NCBI RefSeq assembly: GCF_022317005.1 | Contig: NZ_CP081006.1 | Coordinates: 3,844,001-3,908,000 of the forward strand | Direction: 5' to 3' | DNA: 64,000 nt | DNA from: Mycobacterium sp. IDR2000157661 | GTDB taxonomy: Bacteria > Actinomycetota > Actinomycetes > Mycobacteriales > Mycobacteriaceae | In this document: positions 27,591 to 36,436 of the stretch, in pieces | Numbering within the stretch: position 1 is the stretch's first letter | How the letters are laid out: the number at the start of each line of letters is the position of its first letter | Made by a program: the position numbers and the translations under genes | The notes under the pieces: generated by a model | What the model was told of the DNA's origin: nothing | The model's database searches: none | What the model saw: only the letters and a program-made list of their open reading frames with translations

Positions 27591-28835
27591 ATGCCGACGC
27601 CCAACCTGCCGCCCGGATTCGATTTCACCGATCCCGACATCTATGCCGAGCGCCTGCCGGTCGACGAACTCGCCGAGATGCGCCGAGTGGCGCCCATCTG
27701 GTGGAACGAACAGACGAAGGGCAATCTCGCCTTCGGCGACACCGGCTTCTGGGTGGTGACCAAGCACAAGGACGTCAAGGAGATCTCCCGCCGCAGCGAC
27801 GTGTTCTCCAGCAACCAGAAGACGGCGCTGCCGCGGTACCGAGACGACGCCGATCCCGCGTCGCTGGAGGGCGGCAAGGTTGTGCTGCTCAACCAGGACG
27901 CGCCGCACCACACGCACCTGCGCAAGATCATCTCGCGCGCGTTCACGCCCCGGGCGATCGAGTCACTGCGCGACGAACTGCGCGAGCGCGCGGCCAACAT
28001 CGCCAAGACCGCCGCCGCCGAAGGGTCCGGCGACTTCGTCGAACAGGTGTCGGCCGAATTGCCCCTGCAGGCCATCGCCGGGCTGATGGGCGTGCCGCAG
28101 GAAGACCGGATGAAGCTGTTCCACTGGTCGAACCAGATGGTCGGCGACCAGGATCCCGAGTACTCGCGCAACGACCCGATGGCCGCATCGGTCGAGCTGA
28201 TCACCTACGGCATGCAGATGGCCGCGGAGCGGACCAAGAGCCCGGGCGACGATCTGGTCACCAAGCTGGTGCAGGCCGACGTCGAGGGACACAAGCTCAC
28301 CGACGACGAATTCGGCTTCTTCGTCATCCTGCTCGCGGTGGCGGGCAACGAGACCACGCGCAATTCCATCACCCAGGGCATGATGGCCTTCACCGACCAT
28401 CCGGACCAGTGGGAACTGTTCAAAGAGCAGCGCCCGGGAACCGCCGCCGACGAGATCGTCCGCTGGGCCACGCCCGTCACGTCGTTCCAGCGCACTGCGC
28501 TCGAGGACACCGAACTGTCCGGTGTGACGATCAAGAAGGGTGATCGGGTGGTGATGTTCTACCGGTCGGCGAACTTCGACGAGGAGGTCTTCGACGACCC
28601 CTACACCTTCGACATCCTGCGCGACCCCAACCCACACGTCGGATTCGGCGGCACCGGAGCGCACTACTGCATCGGTGCGAATCTGGCGCGGATGACCATC
28701 GACCTGATCTTCAACGCGATCGCCGACGAGATACCGAATCTGCGTCCGCTGGGCCGGCCCGAACGGCTCCGGTCGGGCTGGCTCAACGGCATCAAGCACT
28801 GGCAGGTCGACTACACCGGTGCCAGTAAGGCGTAG
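27591..28835 (+). CDS. cyp125: Cytochrome P450 CYP125 family, sterol C26/C27 monooxygenase
   Basis: This 414-residue P450 is close to M. tuberculosis CYP125 (Rv3545c) along its length. It shares the N-terminal PNLPPGFDFTDP, the I-helix AGNETT (251-256), the haem loop GFGGTGAHYC with Cys360, and the C-terminal GWLNGIKHWQVDY. CYP125 oxidises the terminal methyl of the sterol side chain, starting cholesterol side-chain degradation. The ATG at 27591 has GAGGAA at 27578-27583. A KstR-like box and a second dyad lie upstream. The genome probably holds the main cyp125 elsewhere, so this could be a paralogue (inference). Confidence 0.92.
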   Translation: MPTPNLPPGFDFTDPDIYAERLPVDELAEMRRVAPIWWNEQTKGNLAFGDTGFWVVTKHKDVKEISRRSDVFSSNQKTALPRYRDDADPASLEGGKVVLLNQDAPHHTHLRKIISRAFTPRAIESLRDELRERAANIAKTAAAEGSGDFVEQVSAELPLQAIAGLMGVPQEDRMKLFHWSNQMVGDQDPEYSRNDPMAASVELITYGMQMAAERTKSPGDDLVTKLVQADVEGHKLTDDEFGFFVILLAVAGNETTRNSITQGMMAFTDHPDQWELFKEQRPGTAADEIVRWATPVTSFQRTALEDTELSGVTIKKGDRVVMFYRSANFDEEVFDDPYTFDILRDPNPHVGFGGTGAHYCIGANLARMTIDLIFNAIADEIPNLRPLGRPERLRSGWLNGIKHWQVDYTGASKA

Positions 28836-29126
28836 TCAGTAGTCGATGATCGAGCGCCAGTACTCCTCGGGGATCTCGGCGTTCGACCGAAGCGCCATCG
28901 CCAACCCGGTCGCCATGGCGACGCCGAGCAGCCCGAGCCACAGCCCGAACAGCCCGATCACCGCCCACAGCGCCGCGGTGACCGCAGGCCACGGCGAGAG
29001 CACGGCGAGCACCGGCGCGAAGAAGAACCCGGCACCGATGAACCACGCCGAACCCGCGCGGTCGAAGATCAGCACGAACCGCAGCCACCGTGGAACTCCG
29101 ACATCGGCGGGAAGGACTGATCCCAT
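28836..29126 (-). CDS. Small membrane protein
   Basis: This 96-residue protein has two hydrophobic segments at about 28-45 and 50-75 and a polar C-terminus ending EEYWRSIIDY. The ATG at 29126 is preceded by AGGAGG-type sequence (complement of cctcct at 29135-29140). Its stop abuts the CYP125 stop. Conserved mycobacterial membrane protein of unknown function. Confidence 0.6.
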   Translation of the reverse strand: MGSVLPADVGVPRWLRFVLIFDRAGSAWFIGAGFFFAPVLAVLSPWPAVTAALWAVIGLFGLWLGLLGVAMATGLAMALRSNAEIPEEYWRSIIDY

Positions 29127-29311
29127 GGGTTGCCTCCTGTCAGGGCCGGACACCGTCAACGGTGCCTGCTCGAGGTGAGCGTGGCAACTGCCTGCGCGGG
29201 GCGCTCGACGGCGAGTCGCGCGATGCTGTTGCGCCCGCCGACGAGGACACGGCCGCCGCCTTGCGGTGAAACACACGTGAGCCGTCCCGAACACCAATAG
29301 AGTCTGGCGGC

Positions 29312-29731
29312 ATGGACAACCGACTCGTTGCAGTGGCTGCCGTCGCCCTGGCCGCTGGCGCCGCCGGCTGCTCGACACCGCCCGCGGCGCTCGGCGGGAC
29401 CACCGCGAAGGTGACCATCAACGGTCAGAGCACCGGGGGGCCGCATCCGGTGCGCTGCACGCAGTCCGGATGGTCGTGGCGCATCGCCACCCCCACTGAG
29501 GCCAAGGGGTTCACCGCCAACATCAATACCGGCGACGAGGTCGTCGTGAACTCGGTGGACTTCCGCGATTTCGGCGGATTCACCGGAACCTTCTGGCAGG
29601 ACCACCTCGGTGAGGCCGAAGTGACCAGCGCCGGCGGCAAGTACACCATCACCGGTTCGGCCGACGGGTCCTTCGCCGACAACCCCAGCAACGAGGCCAC
29701 CGCGACGTTCCGCATCGAAGCCGACTGCTGA
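29312..29731 (+). CDS. LpqH-family (19 kDa antigen-like) lipoprotein
   Basis: This 139-residue lipoprotein has a signal ending in the lipobox LAAGAAGC (lipidated Cys20). The mature domain has the LpqH pattern: VTINGQ near 34-39, a Cys in VRC (around 48), KYTITGSADG and a final Cys in IEADC that would pair with the first. LpqH proteins are surface-exposed mycobacterial lipoproteins that signal through TLR2. The ATG at 29312 follows TAGAGT by eight bases. The SnoaL-like gene begins ten bases later. Its own role is unknown. Confidence 0.8.
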   Translation: MDNRLVAVAAVALAAGAAGCSTPPAALGGTTAKVTINGQSTGGPHPVRCTQSGWSWRIATPTEAKGFTANINTGDEVVVNSVDFRDFGGFTGTFWQDHLGEAEVTSAGGKYTITGSADGSFADNPSNEATATFRIEADC

Positions 29732-29741
29732 GGAACCGGCG

Positions 29742-30116
29742 ATGGTGCACGCGTTCCGCCAGGCGGTCGAAGCCGGCGATCTGGACGCCGTCGTCGCCCT
29801 ACTGCGCGACGATGTGGAGTTCCACAGCCCGGTGGTGTTTCGGCCCTACCGCGGCCGGGCGGCGCTGCGGCCGATTCTGGCCGCCGTGATGGAGGTGTTC
29901 GAGGACTTCCGGTACATACGGGAGATCGGCGCAGCCGAGGCGCGCGAGCATGCCCTGGTGTTCCAGGCCAGGGTGGGCGACAAGGAGATCGAAGGCTGCG
30001 ACTTCATCCGACTCGACGAGGCGGGTGCGGTCAAGGAACTCACGGTCATGGTGCGGCCGTTGTCGGCGACCCTGGCGCTCGCCGAGCAGATGCGAGCCCG
30101 GCTTGCGGCGATGTAG
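29742..30116 (+). CDS. SnoaL-like nuclear transport factor 2 fold protein
   Basis: This 124-residue NTF2-like protein has the typical opening helix (FRQAVEAGDLDAVVALL) and DDVEFHSPVVF strand. It could be a small isomerase, hydrolase or binding protein; active-site residues are not assignable. It follows the lipoprotein gene by ten bases and is probably in the same transcript. Confidence 0.65.
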   Translation: MVHAFRQAVEAGDLDAVVALLRDDVEFHSPVVFRPYRGRAALRPILAAVMEVFEDFRYIREIGAAEAREHALVFQARVGDKEIEGCDFIRLDEAGAVKELTVMVRPLSATLALAEQMRARLAAM

Positions 30117-30117
30117 C

Positions 30118-30134
30118 AACTGGTCTTACCACTT
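30118..30134. promoter_or_regulatory. FadR-like operator before GntR gene
   Basis: AACTGGTCTTACCACTT closely follows the enterobacterial FadR consensus AACTGGTCNGACCAGTT and contains a perfect TGGT-N3-ACCA dyad (30121-30131). It overlaps a TTGACC -35 at 30133-30138. CACACT at 30157-30162 lies six bases before the GntR ATG at 30169, so the promoter is leaderless and the operator would block it. Confidence 0.65.
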
Positions 30135-30168
30135 GACCTCTGGCCGCTAGTCCCGGCACACTAGGCGC

Positions 30169-30891
30169 ATGGCGCTGCAACCCGTGAACCGGCGGTCCGT
30201 GCCCGAAGACGTCTTCGAGCAGATCGTGGCCGAGGTGCTCGACGGGCAGATGAAACCCGGCGAGTCGCTGCCCAGCGAACGCCGCCTCGCCGAGGTGCTC
30301 GGGGTCTCCAGGCCGGCTGTCCGCGAGGCGCTCAAGCGACTGACGGCCGCAGGTCTGGTCGAAGTACGCCAGGGTGACGCGACGACGGTGCGCGACTTCC
30401 GGCGCCACGCCGGGTTGGATCTGCTGCCGCGGTTGTTGATCCGCGGGGGCGAACTCGACCCGTCGGTGGTGCGCAGCATCCTGGAAACCCGACTTCACAA
30501 CGGGCCGAAGGTCGCCGAACTTGCGGCGCGACGGCGCGGCGCGGCACTCGCCGCTGTTCTCGACGAGACGGTGAATGCTCTCGAAGCCGAACACGACGCC
30601 GTCGAACGGCAGCGCCATGCGCTGGCGTTCTGGGATCACGTCGTCGACGGCGCCGACTCGATCGCCTTCCGGTTGATGTACAACACCCTGCGCGCCACGT
30701 ATGAGCCGGCACTGCCCGCACTGGCCGCGGTGATGGCAGACGAGGTCGGCCGCCCACAGGCCTATCGCGACGTCGCCGGCGCGATCGTGGCCACCGACCC
30801 CGAGCGGGCCCGTCGGGCCGCGCACGACCTTCTCGAACCGGCCACGACGGCTCTGCTGGCCGCACTCGACACTCTGGAGGAGAACCGATGA
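30169..30891 (+). CDS. GntR-family regulator, FadR type
   Basis: This 240-residue FadR-subfamily regulator has a winged helix at about 12-80 (SLPSERRLAEVLGVSRPAVREAL) and an all-helical FCD-type domain. The ATG at 30169 is fixed by the leaderless promoter. The gene overlaps the hydroxylase gene by four bases (ATGA). A FadR-like palindrome just upstream suggests autorepression. By family it would respond to an acyl-CoA or carboxylate (inference). It resembles Rv0494. Confidence 0.85.
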   Translation: MALQPVNRRSVPEDVFEQIVAEVLDGQMKPGESLPSERRLAEVLGVSRPAVREALKRLTAAGLVEVRQGDATTVRDFRRHAGLDLLPRLLIRGGELDPSVVRSILETRLHNGPKVAELAARRRGAALAAVLDETVNALEAEHDAVERQRHALAFWDHVVDGADSIAFRLMYNTLRATYEPALPALAAVMADEVGRPQAYRDVAGAIVATDPERARRAAHDLLEPATTALLAALDTLEENR

Positions 30892-31553
30892 CACCCCGGG
30901 CCAGTCGTACCCGCAAGGGGTTCACGCTCGCCGACGCCACCCGCGAGTTCTGGAAACACCCGTCGCCGTGGATGATCGGTGTCACACTGCTCGCCGCGCT
31001 GGTCGCGCGCTTCGCGGTCGGCGACTGGCGGCTCACTGACGCCGTCGTGCCGCTGGTGGTGCTGGCCGTGTTCCCGTTCTTCGAGTGGGTCATCCACGTG
31101 TTCGTCCTGCATTGGCGACCGAAACGGTTGGGCCGCATGACGATCGACCCGTTGCTGGCCCGCGACCATCGCGCCCACCATCAGGACCCGCGCGATGTCC
31201 CGCTGATTTTCATCCCGTGGAAGTCGCTGGTGTCGTGGGTGTTGCCGCTCACGGTGGCCGTCGCGCTGCTGGCGTTCCCGCGGCTGGGCATGGGGTTGAC
31301 CTTCTTGATGTGCATCGGCGCGCTGGGGCTGGTCTACGAGTGGACGCACTACCTGATTCACAGCGACTACAAGCCGAAAACCGGGCTCTACAAGGCGGTT
31401 TGGCGTAACCACCGGCACCATCACTTCAAGAATGAGCACTACTGGTTCACGGTCACCAGTTCCGGCACCGCCGACCGGGTGCTCGGCACCTACCCCGACC
31501 CGCGCACCGTGGAGAACTCACCGACGGCCAAGAACCTGCACGCCGCGGCGTGA
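30888..31553 (+). CDS. Sterol desaturase/fatty-acid hydroxylase-family membrane enzyme
   Basis: This 221-residue di-iron membrane hydroxylase-like protein has histidine clusters HVFVLH (70-75), DHRAHH (93-98), THYLIH (about 153-158) and HRHHHF (about 171-176), which are the ligand boxes of the fatty acid hydroxylase superfamily. Membrane segments lie at about 28-45, 50-72, 112-130 and 133-150. It is co-translated with the FadR-type regulator (ATGA), so regulation by a fatty acid or acyl-CoA is plausible. Substrate and position of oxidation are unknown. Confidence 0.8.
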   Translation: MTPRASRTRKGFTLADATREFWKHPSPWMIGVTLLAALVARFAVGDWRLTDAVVPLVVLAVFPFFEWVIHVFVLHWRPKRLGRMTIDPLLARDHRAHHQDPRDVPLIFIPWKSLVSWVLPLTVAVALLAFPRLGMGLTFLMCIGALGLVYEWTHYLIHSDYKPKTGLYKAVWRNHRHHHFKNEHYWFTVTSSGTADRVLGTYPDPRTVENSPTAKNLHAAA

Positions 31554-31570
31554 GGCCGTTGCAAGACCGT

Positions 31571-32320
31571 CTAGGCCTGGACGATCACCGGGTCACCGAC
31601 GCCGACGGTGTCGAAGTACCAGGCGGCGTTGTCCGGGCTGAGGTTTATGCAGCCGTGGCTGACGTTCGCATACCCCTGCGATCCGACCGACCACGGCGCC
31701 GAATGGACGTAGACGCCGCCGTTGGTGATCCGCACGGCGTTGTAGACGTCGAGTTTGTACCCCTCGGGGTCGTCGAGTGGGATGCCGATGGTTCGCGAGT
31801 CCATCACGACGAAGGCTTCCTTGCGCAGGACGCTGAACGTTCCCTGCGGAGTCGGGAAGCGAGCCTTGCCCATCGACGCGGGCATTTCACGCGCCACCTC
31901 ACCGTCGATACTGACCGTGAAGCTGTATGAGTTGATGTCCGCGACGCTCACCACCGATGCTCCGGTCTGGAAGGAGGCTTTGGTGTCTCCCACACTCAGC
32001 GCGATCGTCGAGTGCGCAGGCCAGAATTCGTCCGGTGTCCATTCCAGTACCCGGTCGCTGAGCCAGGTGAACGATCCGGACGGCGTCTGGGGTGCAGATA
32101 CGGCGAACGATCGTTCGGCGGCGGCGCGATCGGCGACGGCCCGCTGGAAAGTGACCGTGACCGGATGCGCAACACCGACCGTCTCGCCGGCGGGTTGAAT
32201 ACTGGCCACAGCGTCGACCGGAGCGGCGACACGAGCGGCGGTGGTGGCGGTAGCGCCCGCCAACGCGATCGCTGCGATGCCGAGTACGGCGAGCAGGTGT
32301 CGAAGCTTCAGCACAGTCAC
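31571..32320 (-). CDS. ldtA: L,D-transpeptidase, LdtMt1 type
   Basis: This 249-residue exported L,D-transpeptidase forms 3-3 cross-links in peptidoglycan. It has an N-terminal signal/anchor (about 5-29), an Ig-like domain (about 40-120) and a YkuD catalytic domain with His206 and the SHGC motif containing Cys224. The C-terminal NLSPDNAAWYFD matches M. tuberculosis LdtMt1 (Rv0116c) almost exactly, and the length is the same. It stands alone and is convergent with the hydroxylase gene. Carbapenem sensitivity is expected from the family. Confidence 0.92.
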   Translation of the reverse strand: MTVLKLRHLLAVLGIAAIALAGATATTAARVAAPVDAVASIQPAGETVGVAHPVTVTFQRAVADRAAAERSFAVSAPQTPSGSFTWLSDRVLEWTPDEFWPAHSTIALSVGDTKASFQTGASVVSVADINSYSFTVSIDGEVAREMPASMGKARFPTPQGTFSVLRKEAFVVMDSRTIGIPLDDPEGYKLDVYNAVRITNGGVYVHSAPWSVGSQGYANVSHGCINLSPDNAAWYFDTVGVGDPVIVQA

Positions 32321-32436
32321 ATCCTAATGAGTCGGCAGCGTTTAACTTGGAAATCGCACGTCGTGGCGGTGCGGTCGACCGCGACGCGCGACAGAACGCG
32401 CTTTGATGATCTATCGAATGCGGTGCCCGAAACGTT

Positions 32437-33051
32437 TCACACCGCATCGATTCGAGCCGGTGTGGCCAGCCGGTTGACGGCCAGCAACGCATAGCCCACC
32501 ACGAGCACGCCGGCGCCGAGAACACCGATGTTCGTCAGCACCGTCGTTGTACCCACCCGGGCGGGGTCCAAGAAATAGTACGGCGCACGCCTGCCCGCCT
32601 CATTGAGCAGCACCACGGCCAGCACCGCGTACGCGGCGGGATAGGCCTGCCAGGCGATCGGGTGCCACCAGCGCACCCGCCCCCGTCCACGCCCGATCAA
32701 CAGCCAGTCCGCCAACGCCAGGGCCGGCACCACGACGTGCAGCAGCAGGTTGGCCGGCGTGTAGCCCATGCTGCGTTCGGTCAGGAACAGGTTCCACACG
32801 ACGCCGGCGATCAGCACGTAGAGCACCACCGCGCCCCGCAGCCCGACCCGGGCGTCGGCGCGGGGTGAGACCAGGGTCCACAGGTAGTAGGCGGCTGCGA
32901 GCACGTTCGCCTGGTAGGTGAAGGTGACGAGCCGCCACGCCACTCCGGAACGGGAGGTGAGCTCGACGGCGGCCAGTGCGAACACCACGCAGACCACGAT
33001 GCCGAGGCGCAGCACCAGCCGCAGGGCCGCCGAAGCGGCGGCCGGCGTCAC
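32437..33051 (-). CDS. Pr6Pr-family six-helix membrane protein
   Basis: This 204-residue protein has six transmembrane helices and the family features NLFLTERSMGYTPANLLLHVVVP (residues about 107-129) and WHPIAWQAYP. The Pr6Pr/FAR-17a-like group has no clear biochemical role in bacteria. The GTG at 33051 overlaps the stop of the DUF7159-like gene by four bases (GTGA), so the two are co-translated. A role with the partner at the membrane is possible but not shown. Confidence 0.75.
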   Translation of the reverse strand: MTPAAASAALRLVLRLGIVVCVVFALAAVELTSRSGVAWRLVTFTYQANVLAAAYYLWTLVSPRADARVGLRGAVVLYVLIAGVVWNLFLTERSMGYTPANLLLHVVVPALALADWLLIGRGRGRVRWWHPIAWQAYPAAYAVLAVVLLNEAGRRAPYYFLDPARVGTTTVLTNIGVLGAGVLVVGYALLAVNRLATPARIDAV

Positions 33052-34340
33052 GCAGGCGGCGGCGGTGGCGCCAGTGCGGGATCGGGTGCGAGCACCGGGC
33101 CGGGTGGCGGCATGACGGGTGCCGGGGCCTGCTGCAGCCCGGCGTCGTCTCCGATGTTCAGCCTGTCCTTGATGCGCTGCAAGAACCCCCGGCGTTCGGG
33201 TACGGGCGTCGGCTGCGCGGGCACCAGTCCTGGGGCCATCGACTCCGGGGGCAGCACCGGAGCGCCGGCCACGGGTGCGGCAACGGGCTCGGGCGGCGCG
33301 GCGGGTGGCAGCGGCGGGGCCTGCGGCGCCGGTGCCGTGTCGACGGCCACGACCGGCGGCTCGGCGGGCAGTTCAGCCGGCGGCGGCGCCACCTCGACCG
33401 GCGGCGGTGCGGGCAGCGCCGCGGGTGCCGGTGTCGCGATCGGCAGCGGTTCGGCGGCCGCGGGGACACCGGACGACGATTTCGCCGCCGGACTGGGCTC
33501 CGCGGGCGGGGCACCCTTGTCGGGCGCCAGCTGCATGCTGATCGCGACCGACACCGACGCCACGAACGTCACCGCGCCGGCGGCCAGCATCGCCAGCGGA
33601 CCCGTCAGCGCCGCCGGGCGGCGGCGGCCCGCCTGATCGTCGGTATAGACGTCCGTCTCGTCCAAGCTCAGCTCGCCGATGTGGGTGGACGCCAGCGCCG
33701 CTCCACGGGCCAGCGCCAGTTCGGCCTCGGCGGGGGCGAACACCGGCACGCCCAACGCGTCCTCCAGCTGCGGCATGAGCTCGTCGACACCGGCCCCCGA
33801 ACCGACCATCACCAGGGCCTGGGGTCGCCAGTCGGCCTTGGCGAACACGGCGCTGAGCCACCGGACCAGCGCCTCGTCGTCGTCGATGGCGTGGTTGACA
33901 GCTGTCTGCACGGCTCCCTCGCGGGCGTGCACCACGAGCGCGATGACGGTGTCGGACTCCACGACGCACACCGCGGTGACGTCGTTGCCGATGACCTCCG
34001 CCACGCCCCACGCCAGCGCTTCGGACGCCTCGGGCAACCGGATGGGCACGACGTTGTCGAAGCCGCAGTCGCTAAGGGACTTCAGCAGCAGTGAGGCTTC
34101 CAGGTCGGCGTTGTCGCTCCAGGTGACGCCGATGGAGTGCAGCCGGTGCCCGCGGGTCGCGGCCAGGGCCTCGGTCCGCAGCACCGCCGCAGCGGCCTCG
34201 TCGGACGTCTGCTGCGGAGTCGACCGGCGCCCCGGGATCTCAATGGCGTCGCGGTCGACAGTGGCGCCGTCGGCGTCCTGTCCCTCCACGAGGACAAGGC
34301 CGACAGCCGACGGTGTCACCGACAAACCCAGTACGGCGTC
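33048..34340 (-). CDS. DUF7159-like protein: actin-like N-domain, TM, proline-rich tail
   Basis: This 430-residue protein is of a mycobacterial family beginning MDAVLGLSVTPSAVGLVLVEG, a segment like the phosphate-1 loop of actin/Hsp70-fold ATPases. The N-terminal domain (about 1-215) is followed by one membrane helix (about 238-260) and a long Pro/Ala-rich outside tail ending in a PPPPPA run. The GTG at 34340 is chosen for AGGGG six bases upstream. It is coupled to the Pr6Pr-type gene. Function unknown; the layout suggests envelope sensing or scaffolding. Confidence 0.7.
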   Translation of the reverse strand, partial: DAVLGLSVTPSAVGLVLVEGQDADGATVDRDAIEIPGRRSTPQQTSDEAAAAVLRTEALAATRGHRLHSIGVTWSDNADLEASLLLKSLSDCGFDNVVPIRLPEASEALAWGVAEVIGNDVTAVCVVESDTVIALVVHAREGAVQTAVNHAIDDDEALVRWLSAVFAKADWRPQALVMVGSGAGVDELMPQLEDALGVPVFAPAEAELALARGAALASTHIGELSLDETDVYTDDQAGRRRPAALTGPLAMLAAGAVTFVASVSVAISMQLAPDKGAPPAEPSPAAKSSSGVPAAAEPLPIATPAPAALPAPPPVEVAPPPAELPAEPPVVAVDTAPAPQAPPLPPAAPPEPVAAPVAGAPVLPPESMAPGLVPAQPTPVPERRGFLQRIKDRLNIGDDAGLQQAPAPVMPPPGPVLAPDPALAPPPPPA

Positions 34341-34638
34341 CACATACACCCCTTCGGACGTCGAGCTATCGGGGTGACGGTAACAGCACATCGGGAGACC
34401 GCTTCCCGTGGTGTCGTCGCGTTCGAGAGCAGACGTCGCCGCGGAATGTGCTGTCGTCGGTCAACCACCTGCACGCACCGGCTGCGCCTCTTTGCCGAGG
34501 TTTCTCCCGGCTCGGCGAGGCCAAGTCGTGACCCGGCCGCAACGGTTTTGGCTGTCGGTGCGGGAGACCATGGGAACCGGAGCGCTTGCACGAGCGTCTG
34601 ACGAGACAACGAGGTTTGGTCGACGTAGGAGGCTGACG

Positions 34639-34974
34639 ATGTCGGTTGCGGTACACATCGAGACCGGCGGCGCGCCGCCGGGCGGCGAGTCCGCCGCGGG
34701 CACGGTGGCGGTCGGCACCTTCGGCTTCGCGCACTGCGCCGCCGCCTGCACGTGTGGGTGGCACGGCAGGCGTCGCTATCTGAAGGCGATGGCCGTGCAG
34801 GATGCGTGGACGCACTCGATCCACCGGCATTGCGCGGTGGCAAGCCCCCTGGTCCTGCCGGCGCCGGCTTGCCGAGGTCAGTCGGCCAGGATCTCGCGCA
34901 GCATCGTCGGTTCGATGTTGCCGCCGGAAAGCACGATCACCGTCCGTCCCGCCGGTGTCACACCCCGGCGGTAG
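34639..34974 (+). CDS. Small Cys/His-rich hypothetical protein
   Basis: This 111-residue protein has a conserved-looking core HCAAACTCGWHGRRRY with a later HSIHRHC (about residues 33-67) that could bind a metal. The ATG at 34639 has a strong AGGAGG at 34627-34632. The last 97 bases lie antisense over the threonine dehydratase 3' end, so the C-terminal third may be an unselected read-through tail. Related small proteins with CxCGW and GRRR motifs occur in mycobacteria (recollection). Function unknown. Confidence 0.6.
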   Translation: MSVAVHIETGGAPPGGESAAGTVAVGTFGFAHCAAACTCGWHGRRRYLKAMAVQDAWTHSIHRHCAVASPLVLPAPACRGQSARISRSIVGSMLPPESTITVRPAGVTPRR

Positions 34975-35828
34975 GCCGCCAGCGTCACCGCGCCGCTGGG
35001 CTCGCTGATCAGGCGGGCACGATCAGCCAATTGCCTTACCGCCGAACGTATCTCGTCTTCCGTGACGGTGATGACGTCGTCGATCACCTGCTGCAGGTGC
35101 GCGAAGGTCAGCTCGGAGGGCTGCGAGCGCAAACCGTCGGCGATGGTGCGGTTGCGGTCCTCGATCGACCAGTCGGCGCGGCGGCCGACCCGCAGACCCT
35201 GCGCGGTGTCGGCCGCCAGTTCGGGTTCCACGCCGATCACCCGGGCACCCGGACACAGCGCCTTGATCGCGGTTCCGATACCGGATGCCAGTCCCCCGCC
35301 GCTGACCGGGATCAGCACGGTCTCGACGCCGGGCAGGTCCTCGGCGATCTCCAGGCCGATGGTGCCCTGACCGGCGATGATGTCGGGGTGGTCGAACGGC
35401 GGGATCAAGACGCCGCCGGTCTGTTCGACCACCTCGGCCGCGACGCGCTCCCGCTGGCCGGCTCCGCACAGCACGACGTCGGCGCCGTGGCCCCGCGTCG
35501 CCTGGACCTTCACCGGTGGTGTCTCCTCCGGCATCACAATGTGGGCGGGGATGCCGTACACCGCTGCGGCGTAGGCCACCGCCTGGGCGTGGTTGCCGCT
35601 GGAGTAGGCGACCACTCCCCTGGTGCGCACGGACTCGTCGAGGTTGCCGATCGCGTTGAACGCACCGCGCACCTTGAACGCCCCGATCGACTGCAGGCTC
35701 TCGGGCTTGATCCACAGCGGCCGGTCGGCGTCACCGGCCCAGCCGGCCGGAAGTAGCGGGGTGCGAAGGACGTACGCGCGGATCCGCGCGGCGGCCTGCT
35801 CGATGTCGGCGAGCGATACCATCTGCAC
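34878..35828 (-). CDS. Threonine/serine dehydratase, catabolic type
   Basis: This PLP-dependent fold II enzyme of about 316 residues removes water and ammonia from threonine or serine. The PLP lysine lies in SIGAFKVRGAFN (about 52), the SSGNHAQ loop near 75 and the SGGGLASG phosphate loop near 175; there is no C-terminal ACT domain, as in catabolic TdcB-like enzymes. The GTG at 35828 is preferred because CAGACT lies six bases upstream; ATG 35822 is the alternative. The 3' end overlaps the small Cys/His protein on the other strand. Confidence 0.88.
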   Translation of the reverse strand: MQMVSLADIEQAAARIRAYVLRTPLLPAGWAGDADRPLWIKPESLQSIGAFKVRGAFNAIGNLDESVRTRGVVAYSSGNHAQAVAYAAAVYGIPAHIVMPEETPPVKVQATRGHGADVVLCGAGQRERVAAEVVEQTGGVLIPPFDHPDIIAGQGTIGLEIAEDLPGVETVLIPVSGGGLASGIGTAIKALCPGARVIGVEPELAADTAQGLRVGRRADWSIEDRNRTIADGLRSQPSELTFAHLQQVIDDVITVTEDEIRSAVRQLADRARLISEPSGAVTLAAYRRGVTPAGRTVIVLSGGNIEPTMLREILAD

Positions 35829-36039
35829 GCCGACAGTCTGGCGTACCGGCGCGTACCGTCGCCCCATGGCCCACGCGGGCATGGTCTCTGGCAGCGCCCG
35901 TTTCGCACCGAGGTCGGGTGGGTGGAGTCGTGGCAGCCCGACGCCGCCGGCGCACAGCCCGGCCCGCCCGCGCGGCCGGCGCTGCGATGTGCGACCCCCG
36001 GCGCCGGCCGCACCCCCGGCGTGAGAGGACAATCGAAGC

Positions 36040-36417
36040 ATGCCCGGCACCCTGTATTTCGACGGCAACTGCGGAATGTGCACCCGGTCGCGCAATCTGT
36101 TGATGAAGTTCGACCGGACCGGCGAGCTGCGAACCGAACCGCTGCAGAGCGAGGGCACCGCCGCCCGGCTGGGCATTCCCGAGTCTCGGCTGCTGGAGTC
36201 GGTGCGCTGGCTCGACGACTCCGGTGCGGTGTACGCCGGGGCGGAAGCGGTGAACGCCGCGGTCTCGGCGGCCGCAGGCACCCGGGTGCCGCTGCTGGTC
36301 TACCGGATCCCCGGCGTCCGCGTGCTCGAGGAGGCTGTCTACCGATGGGTGGCCGACCACCGCTACCGCTTCCCGGGCACCACCCCCTACTGCGAATCCA
36401 ACCCGGTCGCGTGCTGA
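36040..36417 (+). CDS. DCC-family thiol-disulfide oxidoreductase (DUF393)
   Basis: This 125-residue DUF393 protein has the DxxCxxC-type motif YFDGNCGMC (6-14; Cys11, Cys14) of the DCC family, thought to be thioredoxin-fold disulfide oxidoreductases. It has no signal peptide. The ATG at 36040 lies six bases after GACAAT. It is convergent with the membrane-anchored protein gene. The region 35829-36039 holds no recognised feature. Partner unknown. Confidence 0.8.
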   Translation: MPGTLYFDGNCGMCTRSRNLLMKFDRTGELRTEPLQSEGTAARLGIPESRLLESVRWLDDSGAVYAGAEAVNAAVSAAAGTRVPLLVYRIPGVRVLEEAVYRWVADHRYRFPGTTPYCESNPVAC

Positions 36418-36436
36418 GGCGCCGGTTGTCCGACGC

